Assembly: GCA_035493835.1 (NCBI GenBank)
Contig: DATJHO010000119.1
Span: 1-64,000 of the forward strand
Origin: DASZTU01 sp035493835
Lineage (GTDB): Bacteria; Pseudomonadota; Alphaproteobacteria; Rhizobiales; Devosiaceae
Direction of reading: 5' to 3'
Length of the DNA: 64,000 nucleotides
The notes under the pieces were generated by a model. It made no database searches and was not told where the DNA came from. It worked only from the letters and a program-made list of their open reading frames with translations. Positions 42,860-51,064 of the stretch are shown here, piece by piece. Numbering within the stretch: the stretch's first letter is position 1; every line of letters begins with the position of its first letter. The translations under genes were made by a program, and so were the position numbers.

Positions 42860-45694
42860 CTACTGCAGCAGGCGCAGCACGCTCTGCTGCGAGCTGTTGG
42901 CCAGGGCGAGCGCGGAGACCGCGATCGACTGACGGGTCGACAGGGCCTGGCTGTCGGCGGCGAGGGTATTCGGGTCCGCCAGGGTCAGGTTCGACGCGCC
43001 GGTCTGCAGCACGTTGATCATGTTCTGCGAGAAGTCCTGACGGATCTGCACGATGGAGAGGTTCGAGCCGAGTTCCGAAGCCTGCGACTGCAGCGTGCTG
43101 CTGGCAGTGTTGATGACATCCAAGATTTGGTTCGTCTGGGAGTTGTCGAGGAAGTCCGACCCGGAGGTCAGGTACGACAGGCCCAGCCCCGACGGATTGT
43201 CGGTGACGCCCTGAATGTTCAGGGTCGACGTGCCAGTCTCGTTGAACACCAGCTTCAGCTGATCGCCGTTGAGCAGGTTGACGCCGTTATACGACGCGTC
43301 CTGCGCGGTGGTCTTGATCTGGTCCATGACGTTGTTGAACTGGGTGACCAGATTTGCGCGGGTGTTCTGCGCGTCGGTGTCTGCCACAGGAGCCGCAACG
43401 GTGGCGTTGAACAGCGGCGAACCCGCATAGGTCGTCGCCGTGCCGCTGATTGCGCCGAGGGTAGCCGCGGCGTGGTCGTTGGTGGTCGTGATCGTCAGCG
43501 CACCGGTGGTGCTGTCGAGCGAGGCTTCGAGATTGTTCGCCGCCAGCGCCGTGTTCAGCTCGTCAAGGCTGCTGACCTGGCCAGCACCCGTACCGAAGGT
43601 GATGTTGGTCGCGGTGCCGCCATCGGTGGCGCCGATTTTGAGCGTCAGACCGTCCAGCGAGCTGTTGGCCTGGCGGGCAGTGGTGGCGGGGGAGAGGCCG
43701 AGCGCCGACAGGGCCGAGCCGCCGAGCGAAAGATCCGAGGTCGTGCCGGTGTTCAGCACAATTTCGCCGCTCGAATTGACGGTCGAGGCATTGGCGGTGC
43801 CGAAAGTGCCCGTGACCTTGTCGATCGCGTCGAGCACGTCCTGGACGGAGCCGGTGCCGAGGTTGATCGTGCCGCCATTGGCATCGGTCGACGTCGCAGC
43901 GGTGCTGGAGAACGTGATCGTCTTGCCGTCGACGGTAAGCGTCTGGCCATCGGTGATCGGGGACGTCAGGCCATTCGAGGTCGGCCCGGCGGCCTGGCTC
44001 AGCTTGGTCGCACCGCTCATCAGGGCCGGGGCGCCATTGTTCGGCTGGTAGGTGTTCGCCGTGAGGCCGAGGGAGGACAGAGCGTTGCCCGTGCCGGCAA
44101 TGGTCAGGGCCGCGGCGCCCGTGCTCAGCTGGATCTTGCCACCCGAAACCGACGACGCGTTGGACGTGCCGTAGGTGCCGGTGATCTTGTCGATGGTGTT
44201 GAGCACATCGCCGACTGTGGCACTATCGAGATCGACGGTGTAGGTGTTGGTGGCGCTGTTGAAGTCGGTGCCGCCGGTGCCACTGGCTGCAAAGTTGATG
44301 GTTGCGCCATTGACGGTGAGCGAGCTGCCGGCCGTGATGGCAGTCCCCAGACCGTTCGACGTGGCGGAACCCGTGCTGCTCAGCAGGGTGGTTGCCGTGA
44401 TGTCCGTGGAGCTGGTGGCACCACCGGTGTTCGCGACGCTGATCGAGGAACCCGAAATGCCGAGAGCGGCCAACGGCGAGCCGCTGCTGTTCGAGAGATT
44501 GATGCTGGCGACGCCGGCAGGGGCGTTGTTCGCGTTGATGACCAGTTGGCCACTGCCATTGATCGAGGCAACCGTGCCGCCGGCGACGGTGTTGATGGCG
44601 TTGACGACGTCGCCGACCGTCTGGTCGAGGCCGATGGTGCCGCCGGTAACCGCGTTAACGGTGGAGGTGCCGGTGGAGACGAACGAGATAGTCTTGCCGT
44701 TAACGGTGAACGAGTTGCCGGCGGCAAGGCCCGCGAGGCCAGTGCCGCTCGTCCCGTTGAGATCCGTGGCGGTGGCGATCGGCGTGGCGGTCACGGTCGG
44801 CGCGGCAGTGACGCTTGCGCCCGTGAAGCCAAGGGTGCCCGCACCGGTCGTGCCCGAGTTGATCGTGATCGAGTCGGACAGGTTGGTCGACGTGATCTGG
44901 AGGTTGTTGCCGCCGTTGATCGTGGCCGAAATGCTGGTGCCGAACGCACCCTGGATAGCAGTCGCCAGGTCCGCGCCGGTACCGGTGGTGCCGTTGAGAT
45001 CGACACCCACGTCGCCGTTGGTGGGAGCAGTTCCACCAGCACCCGAGTCGTAGACGTCGAAAGTCTTGCTAACGCCGCCAACCGTGACGCTGAAGCTCTG
45101 ACCGGCGGCGAAGCCGGAGGTGCTCAGGGGGCCAGAGAGATTGGTGGTGCCGGTGATGGAGGCGGCATCGGTCACCGTCTCGGCGCTGGCCTGATAGGTG
45201 CCCGGGATCGAGTTGTTGTAAACCTCGGCGCCCGAAACCGTGTTGTTGTAGGCCGCGCCGGTCGTATTGTTCTGGATCGCGCTGCCGGTAACAGAAAGGC
45301 CGGTGTAGCTGACGGTGCCGAGCAGGTTATCGGCAGTTGCGCCGGTGATTGCGGTGCTCACGACCTGCGACTTCGTGTCGTAGCCGGAGGTGGCTTCAAG
45401 CGCCTGGTTGGCGATCGACTTGGCGCTGGAGAGCAGACTCTGCAGCGAGGTGATGCCGGTGTTGGCAGCCTGCAGCACCTGCACGCCGTTGCTGACGCTG
45501 TCGAGGAGGTTGCTGATGTCGCTCGCGCGGGTGTTCAGGTTCTGGGCGGTGAAGTAGCTCGTCGGGTTGTCGAGAGCGCTGTTGACCTTGTTGCCGGTCG
45601 CCAGGTCGTTCTGAGTCGTTGCGAGCAACTGGGTCGTCGACTGCAGGGCAAGCAGGTTCTGACGAACCGAAGCCGAGAGAACGATATCAGACAT
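42860..45694 (-). CDS. fliC: Flagellin, unusually large (944 residues)
   Basis: The filament subunit. N-terminal D0/D1: MSDIVLSASVRQNLLALQST to about residue 110; C-terminal D1/D0: from about 775 (AQNTRANLVTQFNNVMDQIK) to NSSQQSVLRLLQ. Between lies about 650 residues of Thr/Gly/Ser-rich beta sequence containing five degenerate units of about 85-95 residues at roughly 196-290, 324-413, 453-543, 581-667 and 682-757. Typical rhizobial flagellins have 300-400 residues. A strong terminator follows; flbT lies 157 bases downstream. Only one flagellin gene is in the window. Confidence 0.93.
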   Translation of the reverse strand: MSDIVLSASVRQNLLALQSTTQLLATTQNDLATGNKVNSALDNPTSYFTAQNLNTRASDISNLLDSVSNGVQVLQAANTGITSLQSLLSSAKSIANQALEATSGYDTKSQVVSTAITGATADNLLGTVSYTGLSVTGSAIQNNTTGAAYNNTVSGAEVYNNSIPGTYQASAETVTDAASITGTTNLSGPLSTSGFAAGQSFSVTVGGVSKTFDVYDSGAGGTAPTNGDVGVDLNGTTGTGADLATAIQGAFGTSISATINGGNNLQITSTNLSDSITINSGTTGAGTLGFTGASVTAAPTVTATPIATATDLNGTSGTGLAGLAAGNSFTVNGKTISFVSTGTSTVNAVTGGTIGLDQTVGDVVNAINTVAGGTVASINGSGQLVINANNAPAGVASINLSNSSGSPLAALGISGSSISVANTGGATSSTDITATTLLSSTGSATSNGLGTAITAGSSLTVNGATINFAASGTGGTDFNSATNTYTVDLDSATVGDVLNTIDKITGTYGTSNASSVSGGKIQLSTGAAALTIAGTGNALSSLGLTANTYQPNNGAPALMSGATKLSQAAGPTSNGLTSPITDGQTLTVDGKTITFSSTAATSTDANGGTINLGTGSVQDVLDAIDKVTGTFGTANASTVNSSGEIVLNTGTTSDLSLGGSALSALGLSPATTARQANSSLDGLTLKIGATDGGTATNITFGTGAGQVSSLDELNTALAANNLEASLDSTTGALTITTTNDHAAATLGAISGTATTYAGSPLFNATVAAPVADTDAQNTRANLVTQFNNVMDQIKTTAQDASYNGVNLLNGDQLKLVFNETGTSTLNIQGVTDNPSGLGLSYLTSGSDFLDNSQTNQILDVINTASSTLQSQASELGSNLSIVQIRQDFSQNMINVLQTGASNLTLADPNTLAADSQALSTRQSIAVSALALANSSQQSVLRLLQ

Positions 45695-46032
45695 GAGTAT
45701 TCCTCTTCTGGGATGTCTTTGTTCCGTGCCTCATCCTGAAGCACAGCGACGACTATCGTCCGTCAGCAAATAAAGAAGGGTTAACGCCGGTCCCCGCGAG
45801 GATGAAAATCAGCGGCGAAAGGCTTGGTTAATCAAAGGAAATAGCGCTCGCCGCGGTGGTTAATGAGGTGTGCTTTCGGCCAGCCTTTGGAGAGGCGAAT
45901 CATAACGATTCGCTAGCGGGCCGTTTTTTGTGCTCGCTACCTACGGCTCGCCGGAGCCCAGGATCCATCCCGGTAAAGCGCGCCCGGTCTGCGGCAGTCG
46001 GGGGGCGGCCGGGGATCGTGACCGAGTGCCGC
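45695..46032. other. Flagellin upstream region
   Basis: No gene. GGTTAA occurs three times (about 45779, 45825 and 45862), two as CtrA-like half sites, but no full TTAA-N7-TTAA site is present. A GGACGATAG on the minus strand downstream of TTAACCC might be a sigma-28-type element, too loose to call. Remnants of an inverted repeat lie at about 45955-46020. Confidence 0.4.
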
Positions 46033-46359
46033 TCAGATGATCTTGTCTCTGAGCCGGAGGGTGGATTCGGGGGGGTGCCAACTGTGGTTGGCACGCAGGC
46101 TTATTTCCCGGGCCGAGGGCGGCATGCGCAGGAGTGCGCTGGCAAAGAGGGCCGTCGCAAAAAGCGTTTCGGCGGGCACCAGCGGTTCGTCGGTGGGTGG
46201 TGCGGGCGTATGCGCGATCCCCGCTCCGTCTTCGTCTGCCTCGGCCGGAGCTCGAGCCTTCGATCGGGTGGAGCGCTCCTGCTGATAGCGCTGCTGGCGA
46301 TGGTCGCCGGTTGGGGCGATGCCAACGCCGTTGGGCGGGGTTGCAACGCTGGTGTTCAT
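46033..46359 (-). CDS. Hypothetical protein of the flagellar cluster
   Basis: 108 residues. A disordered, polar first half (QQRYQQERSTRSKARAPAEADEDG) and a more structured LVPAETLFATALFASALLRMPPS. The start ATG 46359 has a weak GAGAAG. It lies downstream of the flgN-type gene beyond a terminator. No family recognised; the perfect GTGCCAAC / GTTGGCAC palindrome inside it raises the possibility that part of this frame is intergenic DNA. Confidence 0.4.
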   Translation of the reverse strand: MNTSVATPPNGVGIAPTGDHRQQRYQQERSTRSKARAPAEADEDGAGIAHTPAPPTDEPLVPAETLFATALFASALLRMPPSAREISLRANHSWHPPESTLRLRDKII

Positions 46360-46653
46360 CGGCGGGCGCTTCTCGAGGAAATTGCGCCCGCAGCGTTGAT
46401 CGCTGAAATTTACTGTCCGGTGCCCCTCGCCGCTCGCATTTTATGCAAAGGCCTGGCGTTACGGAGGCGCCGGTGCTCCGCGGGTCCCGCTAGCCACGGC
46501 GTCGTCCCGACGGAAGTTGGGATCCACCTAGGCAACATTCCCCACGGTCGGGCGGGGAGAAGATGGATACCGGCGCTCGCGTGCATGACGCCGTGGGTGG
46601 GCCTGGTGGGCAATACCACTTACAGTGCACTCTTCCGTCAGGCATCGCTGAAT
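46360..46653. other. Gap with a decayed repeat element
   Basis: No gene. At about 46494-46607 an imperfect inverted pair (CCACGGCGTCGTCCCGACG against CGTGCATGACGCCGTGG) resembles the mobile palindromic repeats common in proteobacteria. Confidence 0.5.
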
Positions 46654-46686
46654 CAAAAAAAGAGACCCTGCCGATTTGGCAGAGTC
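46654..46686 (-). terminator. Terminator of the flgI-flgJ-flgN operon
   Basis: Stem GACTCTGCC / GGCAGGGTC with one mismatch, five-base loop, followed on the minus strand by TCTTTTTTTGA. Confidence 0.88.
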
Positions 46687-46716
46687 CCCATCAAAGCAAA
46701 GCCTTCCAACGCTGGC

Positions 46717-47184
46717 TTAAAGCGCGCGGTTAATCGCAATCCCGCGGGCAGCGGCGTGGGTGTGGTCCGTCATCATGGCGTCGGAGCCGTACGTCTTGGT
46801 GCGGTTCTGGGCGCCGACGGTTACCGCGACGTCGCTCAGCAGCGTCTCGGTAACGGTGCGGGCCGTGGCGATCACGCGGAGATTTTCGGCCATTTGCGTT
46901 GCGAGGCTTTCATGACCATGGCGCAGCCGCTCGATTTCCGCCGGCAGCAACTCCTGCAGGGCCGGGAGGCGCCGTTGAATGGCGCGGGCGAGGCCGACAT
47001 AGTCTTGCACCAGCAGGGTCTTTTCGGCGGTCAGCGTCGTTGCCTGGCGATTGCGACCGGCGCGGAGCAGGGTCGTTTCCGCGTTCATGATTTCGACCAG
47101 GGTGGCAAGCGTCGACTCCGTCTTGCGGCAAAGTTCGGCGGGGTCCAGGGCATCGAGGGCAGCTACACGTTCTGATGCAGTCAT
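46717..47184 (-). CDS. FlgN-like flagellar export chaperone
   Basis: 155 residues, helical. N-terminal stretch ELCRKTESTLATLVEIMNAETTLLRAG and QELLPAEIERLRHGHESLATQMAENLRVI match FlgN-type chaperones of FlgK/FlgL; the tail has the KTYGSD motif seen in alphaproteobacterial versions. The start overlaps the flgJ stop (ATGA). Similarity is to the family pattern, so a moderate call. Confidence 0.72.
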   Translation of the reverse strand: MTASERVAALDALDPAELCRKTESTLATLVEIMNAETTLLRAGRNRQATTLTAEKTLLVQDYVGLARAIQRRLPALQELLPAEIERLRHGHESLATQMAENLRVIATARTVTETLLSDVAVTVGAQNRTKTYGSDAMMTDHTHAAARGIAINRAL

Positions 47185-47510
47185 GGGCTATCGTTTCCCG
47201 TTATATTGTTGGTGCTTTGGGATTGGGCAGCCTCCTGCGCGTCGAGGAGGTTGCGGGTGATGTTTTCGGCAAGGCCGATGCCGCCGTTCTGGGCGATGGC
47301 ATTGGCCATCTGCTCGGCCTGCATGCCGCGCCAGGTCTGTTCGCCGAAGCCGCCACCGAACGGACCATCTGTCTGGATGGAGGAGAACATCTCCTTGGTG
47401 AGCGTGTTGAGAAACAGGCCTTCGAGGCCCTGGGCCTGCTTCATCAGCGCCGGCGGGTAGGATTGGCTCGCGGCCTGGGTCGAGGGCTGGCTTGTGATCG
47501 TGGTCGGCAT
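47181..47510 (-). CDS. flgJ: Rod-binding protein, FlgJ N-terminal-domain type
   Basis: 109 residues: the rod-capping domain only, without the muramidase half of enteric FlgJ, as usual in this order. Seen: AQGLEGLFLNTLTKEMFSSI and FGEQTWRGMQAEQMANAIAQNGGIGLAENI. It is coupled to flgI (one-base overlap) and to the flgN-type gene (ATGA). Confidence 0.87.
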   Translation of the reverse strand: MPTTITSQPSTQAASQSYPPALMKQAQGLEGLFLNTLTKEMFSSIQTDGPFGGGFGEQTWRGMQAEQMANAIAQNGGIGLAENITRNLLDAQEAAQSQSTNNITGNDSP

Positions 47511-48637
47511 CAGAGCACCTGGATTTCGGCTTGCAGGGCGCCGGTGGCCTTGATCGCCTGCAGGATGGAGATGAGGTCGCGCGGGCTGATGCCTAGCGAG
47601 TTGAGGCCATCGACGAGCTGCTGCAGGGTCACCGAGTCCTGGATCATCGCCAGATCGCTGTTCTTCTGCGTCACGTTGATGTTGGTGGTGGGCGTAACCG
47701 TCGTGGTGCCCTGGCTCAGCGGGGCCGGCTGGCTGACATTGGCGCCGTTGCTGACGGTGACCGTAAGATTGCTCTGCGCCACGGCGACGGTCGAAACCCG
47801 CACGTCCTTGCCCATGACGATGATGCCCGAGCTTTGGTCGATGACGATTTTCGCGGGCATGTCGGTGTCGACGACAAGGGGTTCGACATCGGTCAGCAGG
47901 TCAACGATATTGCCATCGAAACGCGGGGGCAGCGTCAACCGCACGGTCGCCGGATCTTCCGGCACCGCGGCAGGCGCACCAATGAAGTCGTTGATCGAAA
48001 GCGCGATGCGACGCGCCGTGGTCAGGTCGGGATTGCGCAGCGCCAGCCGCAAGGTGCGCTGCGAGGCGAGCTTGAAATTGATTTCGCGCTCGATGAGGCC
48101 GCCCGAGGCGATGCGGCCGGTGGTCGGCACGCCAGTGGTGACGCTTGCCGCCGCGCCTTGCGCCCTGAAGCCGTCAACCGAGATCGGGCCCTGGGCGATG
48201 GAGTAGACCTCGCCATCGGCGCCGAGCAGCGGGGTCACGAGCAACGTGCCGCCCTGAAGGCTTGTCGCATCGCCGAGCGAAGCCACGCTCACATCGATGC
48301 GGGTGCCCTGGGTCGAGAAGGGCGGCAGGTTCGCGGTGACCATGACCGCCGCGACATTGCCGGTCCGCATCGTCTCGCCGATGGTGTTCACGCCCATCCG
48401 TTCGAGCATCGCCTGCAGGCTCTGCTTGGTGAAGGGTGCATTGTTGAGCGTGTCGCCGGTGCCGTTGAGGCCAACAACCAGGCCGTAGCCGACCAACTGG
48501 TTGTCGCGAATACCCTCTACACTGACGATGTCTTTTATGCGCGCGGTAGCGGCGGTGGTTGTGCTCACCGGCGCGAAAATTGTCGCTAGGCACGCCAGGC
48601 CGGCAAGCAGTGCGCGCAGCTTTGAAGAAAGCATCAT
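47510..48637 (-). CDS. flgI: Flagellar P-ring protein FlgI
   Basis: 375 residues with a signal peptide (LRALLAGLACLATIFAPV) and the mature start ARIKDIVSVEGIRDNQLVGYGLVVGLNGTGD. QSLQAMLERMGV and GGTLLVTPLLGADGEVYSIAQG are P-ring hallmarks. It forms the bushing around the rod in the peptidoglycan layer. Divergent from fliX across 265 bases that contain a CtrA-type site. Confidence 0.95.
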   Translation of the reverse strand: MMLSSKLRALLAGLACLATIFAPVSTTTAATARIKDIVSVEGIRDNQLVGYGLVVGLNGTGDTLNNAPFTKQSLQAMLERMGVNTIGETMRTGNVAAVMVTANLPPFSTQGTRIDVSVASLGDATSLQGGTLLVTPLLGADGEVYSIAQGPISVDGFRAQGAAASVTTGVPTTGRIASGGLIEREINFKLASQRTLRLALRNPDLTTARRIALSINDFIGAPAAVPEDPATVRLTLPPRFDGNIVDLLTDVEPLVVDTDMPAKIVIDQSSGIIVMGKDVRVSTVAVAQSNLTVTVSNGANVSQPAPLSQGTTTVTPTTNINVTQKNSDLAMIQDSVTLQQLVDGLNSLGISPRDLISILQAIKATGALQAEIQVL

Positions 48638-48838
48638 TTATCCCCGTCCTGTCGGCAAACCCATCCCCATGGGTCGCCGTCGCAGGAACAGTTGCGAAAA
48701 GCGTGCCAAGAATGGGTGCGGGGTCCAGGTGGTCGGCATATGCCTTTGATTTAATGCGAAAAATCTGCCAGAAAGACCGGGCGCCGGACCCTGGTTCGCG
48801 GGGGCGGTGGTGCCTGCTGGGCAAATCCTGCCGGGCAG

Positions 48839-48854
48839 TTAACCGCACATTAAC
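48839..48854. promoter_or_regulatory. CtrA-type binding site between flgI and fliX
   Basis: TTAA (48839-48842), seven bases, TTAAC (48850-48854), an exact match to the CtrA full-site consensus. It lies about 50 bases before the fliX start, as in Caulobacter, where CtrA drives fliX. Confidence 0.75.
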
Positions 48855-48902
48855 CATCCGCGGCGGATTTTGCCGGGGTCAACTGGGGGCAGGCGAGTCC
48901 AA

Positions 48903-49322
48903 GTGCGGATAGAAGGTAGTTATCGAAGCCAGTTCGCCGGAACTCGCGGCGTGTCGCCCCGTGCGGACAACGCCCAAACATTTGCGCTCGATCCTGAACC
49001 CACCGCGTCTACCGTGGCATCGGCCGGGCCTTTGGCGGCCACGGCCGGCATCGACGCCCTGCTGGCGCTGCAGGCGGCGGACGATCCCGTCCGGACCCGG
49101 CGCAAGGCCATGCGGCGCGGCAAAGCCATGCTCGATACCCTCGATGAAATCCGCGCAGATCTCCTGGCGGGGCGCCTGGGCGAGGGGCGGCTTAACCAGC
49201 TGCTGGCGCTGATCGGGCAGGCACGCGAGCGGACTCTTCCGGATCTCGATGCCGCCATTGACGATATTGAGTTGCGTGTGCGGGTAGAACTGGCCAAGCT
49301 CGGACGGTTCGGCGACCGTTAG
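48903..49322 (+). CDS. fliX: Flagellar assembly regulator FliX
   Basis: 139 residues. The GTG start at 48903 gives the usual VRIEGSYRSQFAGTRG opening. A Thr/Ala-rich linker precedes the helical part with GIDALLALQAADD and the C-terminal GRLGEGRLNQLLALIGQ. In Caulobacter FliX links basal-body assembly to FlbD, a sigma-54 activator. That fits the sigma-54-type promoter ahead of flgE. Divergent from flgI. Confidence 0.88.
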   Translation: MRIEGSYRSQFAGTRGVSPRADNAQTFALDPEPTASTVASAGPLAATAGIDALLALQAADDPVRTRRKAMRRGKAMLDTLDEIRADLLAGRLGEGRLNQLLALIGQARERTLPDLDAAIDDIELRVRVELAKLGRFGDR

Positions 49323-49374
49323 GCGCTGGGCCGGCTCACACCGATCACTGCGCGTATCATACTTTCTTTACCGT

Positions 49375-49403
49375 CTTGCTCGTGACATGGGGCATCTCTA
49401 TAA
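49375..49403 (+). promoter_or_regulatory. dksA promoter
   Basis: CTTGCT (49375-49380), 17 bases, CTATAA (49398-49403): near consensus. The start of transcription near 49410 rules out upstream in-frame start codons. Confidence 0.7.
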
Positions 49404-49444
49404 GGGCCGCAGTCGTGAGAGAGCCTTCGGGAGTTGAGTCCTCT

Positions 49445-49864
49445 ATGCAAGCTCCAGTCGCCACAATGGATTACCGGCCGACCGAAGACGAACCCTTTAT
49501 GAACCCGCGCCAGCGGGAGTATTTTCGGGCCAAGCTCGAAAACTGGAAGGACGAGATCTTGCGGGAGAGCCGCGAGACGCTCGACAACCTCCAGGAGGAG
49601 AGTCAGAACCATCCCGACATGGCCGACCGCGCCTCGTCCGAGAGCGACAGGGCCCTTGAGCTACGCACGCGTGACCGCCAGCGCAAGCTCATCTCCAAGA
49701 TCGATGCCGCCCTGAAGCGGATCGAGGAGGGGACCTATGGCTATTGCGAGGAAACGGGGGACCCAATCGGGGTGGCGCGTCTCGATGCCCGCCCGATTGC
49801 GACGCTGAGCCTCGAAGCCCAGGAAATGCACGAGCGCCGCGAGAAGGTCTACCGCGACGAGTGA
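49445..49864 (+). CDS. dksA: DksA-type RNA polymerase-binding regulator
   Basis: 139 residues. It acts in the RNA polymerase secondary channel with ppGpp. The coiled coil and the DxxDxA-like tip NHPDMADRASSESDRALELRTRDR are present. The C-terminal globule YGYCEETGDPIGVARLDARP keeps only one of the four zinc cysteines; the others are Thr, Ser and Ala, as in many alphaproteobacterial DksA proteins. The ATG at 49445 is best supported, lying about 35 bases after the predicted transcript start with a GGGAG between. Confidence 0.9.
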   Translation: MQAPVATMDYRPTEDEPFMNPRQREYFRAKLENWKDEILRESRETLDNLQEESQNHPDMADRASSESDRALELRTRDRQRKLISKIDAALKRIEEGTYGYCEETGDPIGVARLDARPIATLSLEAQEMHERREKVYRDE

Positions 49865-49874
49865 GTTGCCTTTG

Positions 49875-49898
49875 TCCTGCGGATGATCATCCGCAGGA
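49875..49898. repeat. Perfect 24-base palindrome after dksA
   Basis: TCCTGCGGATGA and its exact reverse complement abut with no spacer, ten bases after the dksA stop. It may form a 3' stabilising hairpin or be a protein site. Confidence 0.8.
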
Positions 49899-49962
49899 GG
49901 GATTCTGGGCACCTTACGGCCTGCGGGTCCGGGCTTTCCATCAATTGAAGCTTGCCTGAGGT

Positions 49963-49997
49963 CTGCCCGCCGCCCCAATCTTGGGCGCGACGGGCAG
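49963..49997. terminator. Shared terminator between dksA and galU
   Basis: Stem CTGCCCGCCGC / GCGACGGGCAG with one mismatch; CATTTCTTATT follows on the plus strand. The genes converge here. Confidence 0.6.
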
Positions 49998-50004
49998 GCA
50001 TTTC

Positions 50005-50925
50005 TTATTCCAGCACAAGTTCCCGCTCCGGAAGGACGGCCTTCCAGTGCCGTTCCAGCTCCAGTTCCGTCAGGGCTTGGCGGAAGTCCTTGGCGATGTC
50101 CTCACGCTCCAGCGCGAAGGCGACGTTGGCGGAGAGGAAGCCGATCTTCGAGCCGCAGTCGAACACCTTGCCCTTGTACTTGACGCCGGTGAACGGCTGC
50201 GAACGCATCAGGGTTTGCATGGCATCGGTGACCTGGATCTCGCCGCCGGCGCCCTTGGTCTGCTCGGCAAGCAGGGCGAAGATTTCGGGCTGCAGGATGT
50301 AGCGGCCGGAAATGAAGAGGTTGGAGGGCGCATCCGCCGGCTTGGGCTTTTCCACCATGCCGGTGATTTCGAAGCCGCTGTCGGGTCCTTCACCGCGCGC
50401 CACGATGCCGTAGGAGGAGACATCGGCCGGATCGACCTCTTCGACACCGATGATGTTGCCGCCGGTGACTTCATAGGCTTCCATCATCTGCTTCAGCACG
50501 CCCGGCTTGGCCATGAACACCATGTCTGGGAGCAGCAGGGCGAAGGGCTGGTTGCCGACCAGTTCGCGGGCACACCAGACGGCGTGGCCGAGCCCGAGCG
50601 GCTCCTGCTGGCGGGTGAAGCTCGCCTGGCCGGCCGAGGGCAAATCCCGTTGCAACGCCGAAAGAACCCGATCCTTGCCACGGCTCTCGAGCGTGTGCTC
50701 AAGCTCGAATTGGCGATCGAAATGGTCTTCGATGACGCCCTTGTTGCGCCCGGTGACGAAGACGAAGTGTTCGATACCCGCCTCGCGCGCTTCGTCGACG
50801 GCATACTGGATGACCGGCCGGTCGACCACCGTCAGCATTTCCTTGGGCATGGCCTTGGTCGCCGGCAGGAAACGGGTTCCCAACCCTGCCACCGGAAATA
50901 CTGCTGTCCGCACTCGATTTGTCAT
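50005..50925 (-). CDS. galU: UTP-glucose-1-phosphate uridylyltransferase
   Basis: 306 residues. It makes UDP-glucose for exopolysaccharide and cell envelope glycans. Seen: the nucleotide-binding PVAGLGTRFLPATKAMPKEM, then the VDRPVIQYAVDEA block, LPDMVFMAKPG, and EKPKPADAPSN. ATG 50925. It stands at the end of a minus-strand set with the export and priming genes upstream; the gap of 139 bases leaves open whether it has its own promoter. Confidence 0.95.
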   Translation of the reverse strand: MTNRVRTAVFPVAGLGTRFLPATKAMPKEMLTVVDRPVIQYAVDEAREAGIEHFVFVTGRNKGVIEDHFDRQFELEHTLESRGKDRVLSALQRDLPSAGQASFTRQQEPLGLGHAVWCARELVGNQPFALLLPDMVFMAKPGVLKQMMEAYEVTGGNIIGVEEVDPADVSSYGIVARGEGPDSGFEITGMVEKPKPADAPSNLFISGRYILQPEIFALLAEQTKGAGGEIQVTDAMQTLMRSQPFTGVKYKGKVFDCGSKIGFLSANVAFALEREDIAKDFRQALTELELERHWKAVLPERELVLE

Positions 50926-51064
50926 CGTCTAGTCTCCAAAGCTGCTTGATTTGGTACGCCCGTGCGGGCGCTTACGTCAGACCTTCGGGCCCGACCGGGG
51001 CGGACGACAACCCAGCAAATAGGGCAGGGTGCCGCCTCGATCGAGCGATGTGCCTGGCGATGGG

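Noticed and set aside
42629..45739. 1036-codon open frame antisense to flagellin
   Set aside because: It is Arg/Gly-rich without family motifs and arises from the codon bias of the flagellin gene on the other strand.
46075..46096. Sigma-54-like TTGGCACGC next to a GTGCCAAC palindrome
   Set aside because: There is no GC at the -12 position, so spacing fails.
45856..47175. 439-codon plus-strand frame over the flgN-type gene and its downstream gap
   Set aside because: It runs through a terminator and repeat remnants and covers a coupled minus-strand operon gene.
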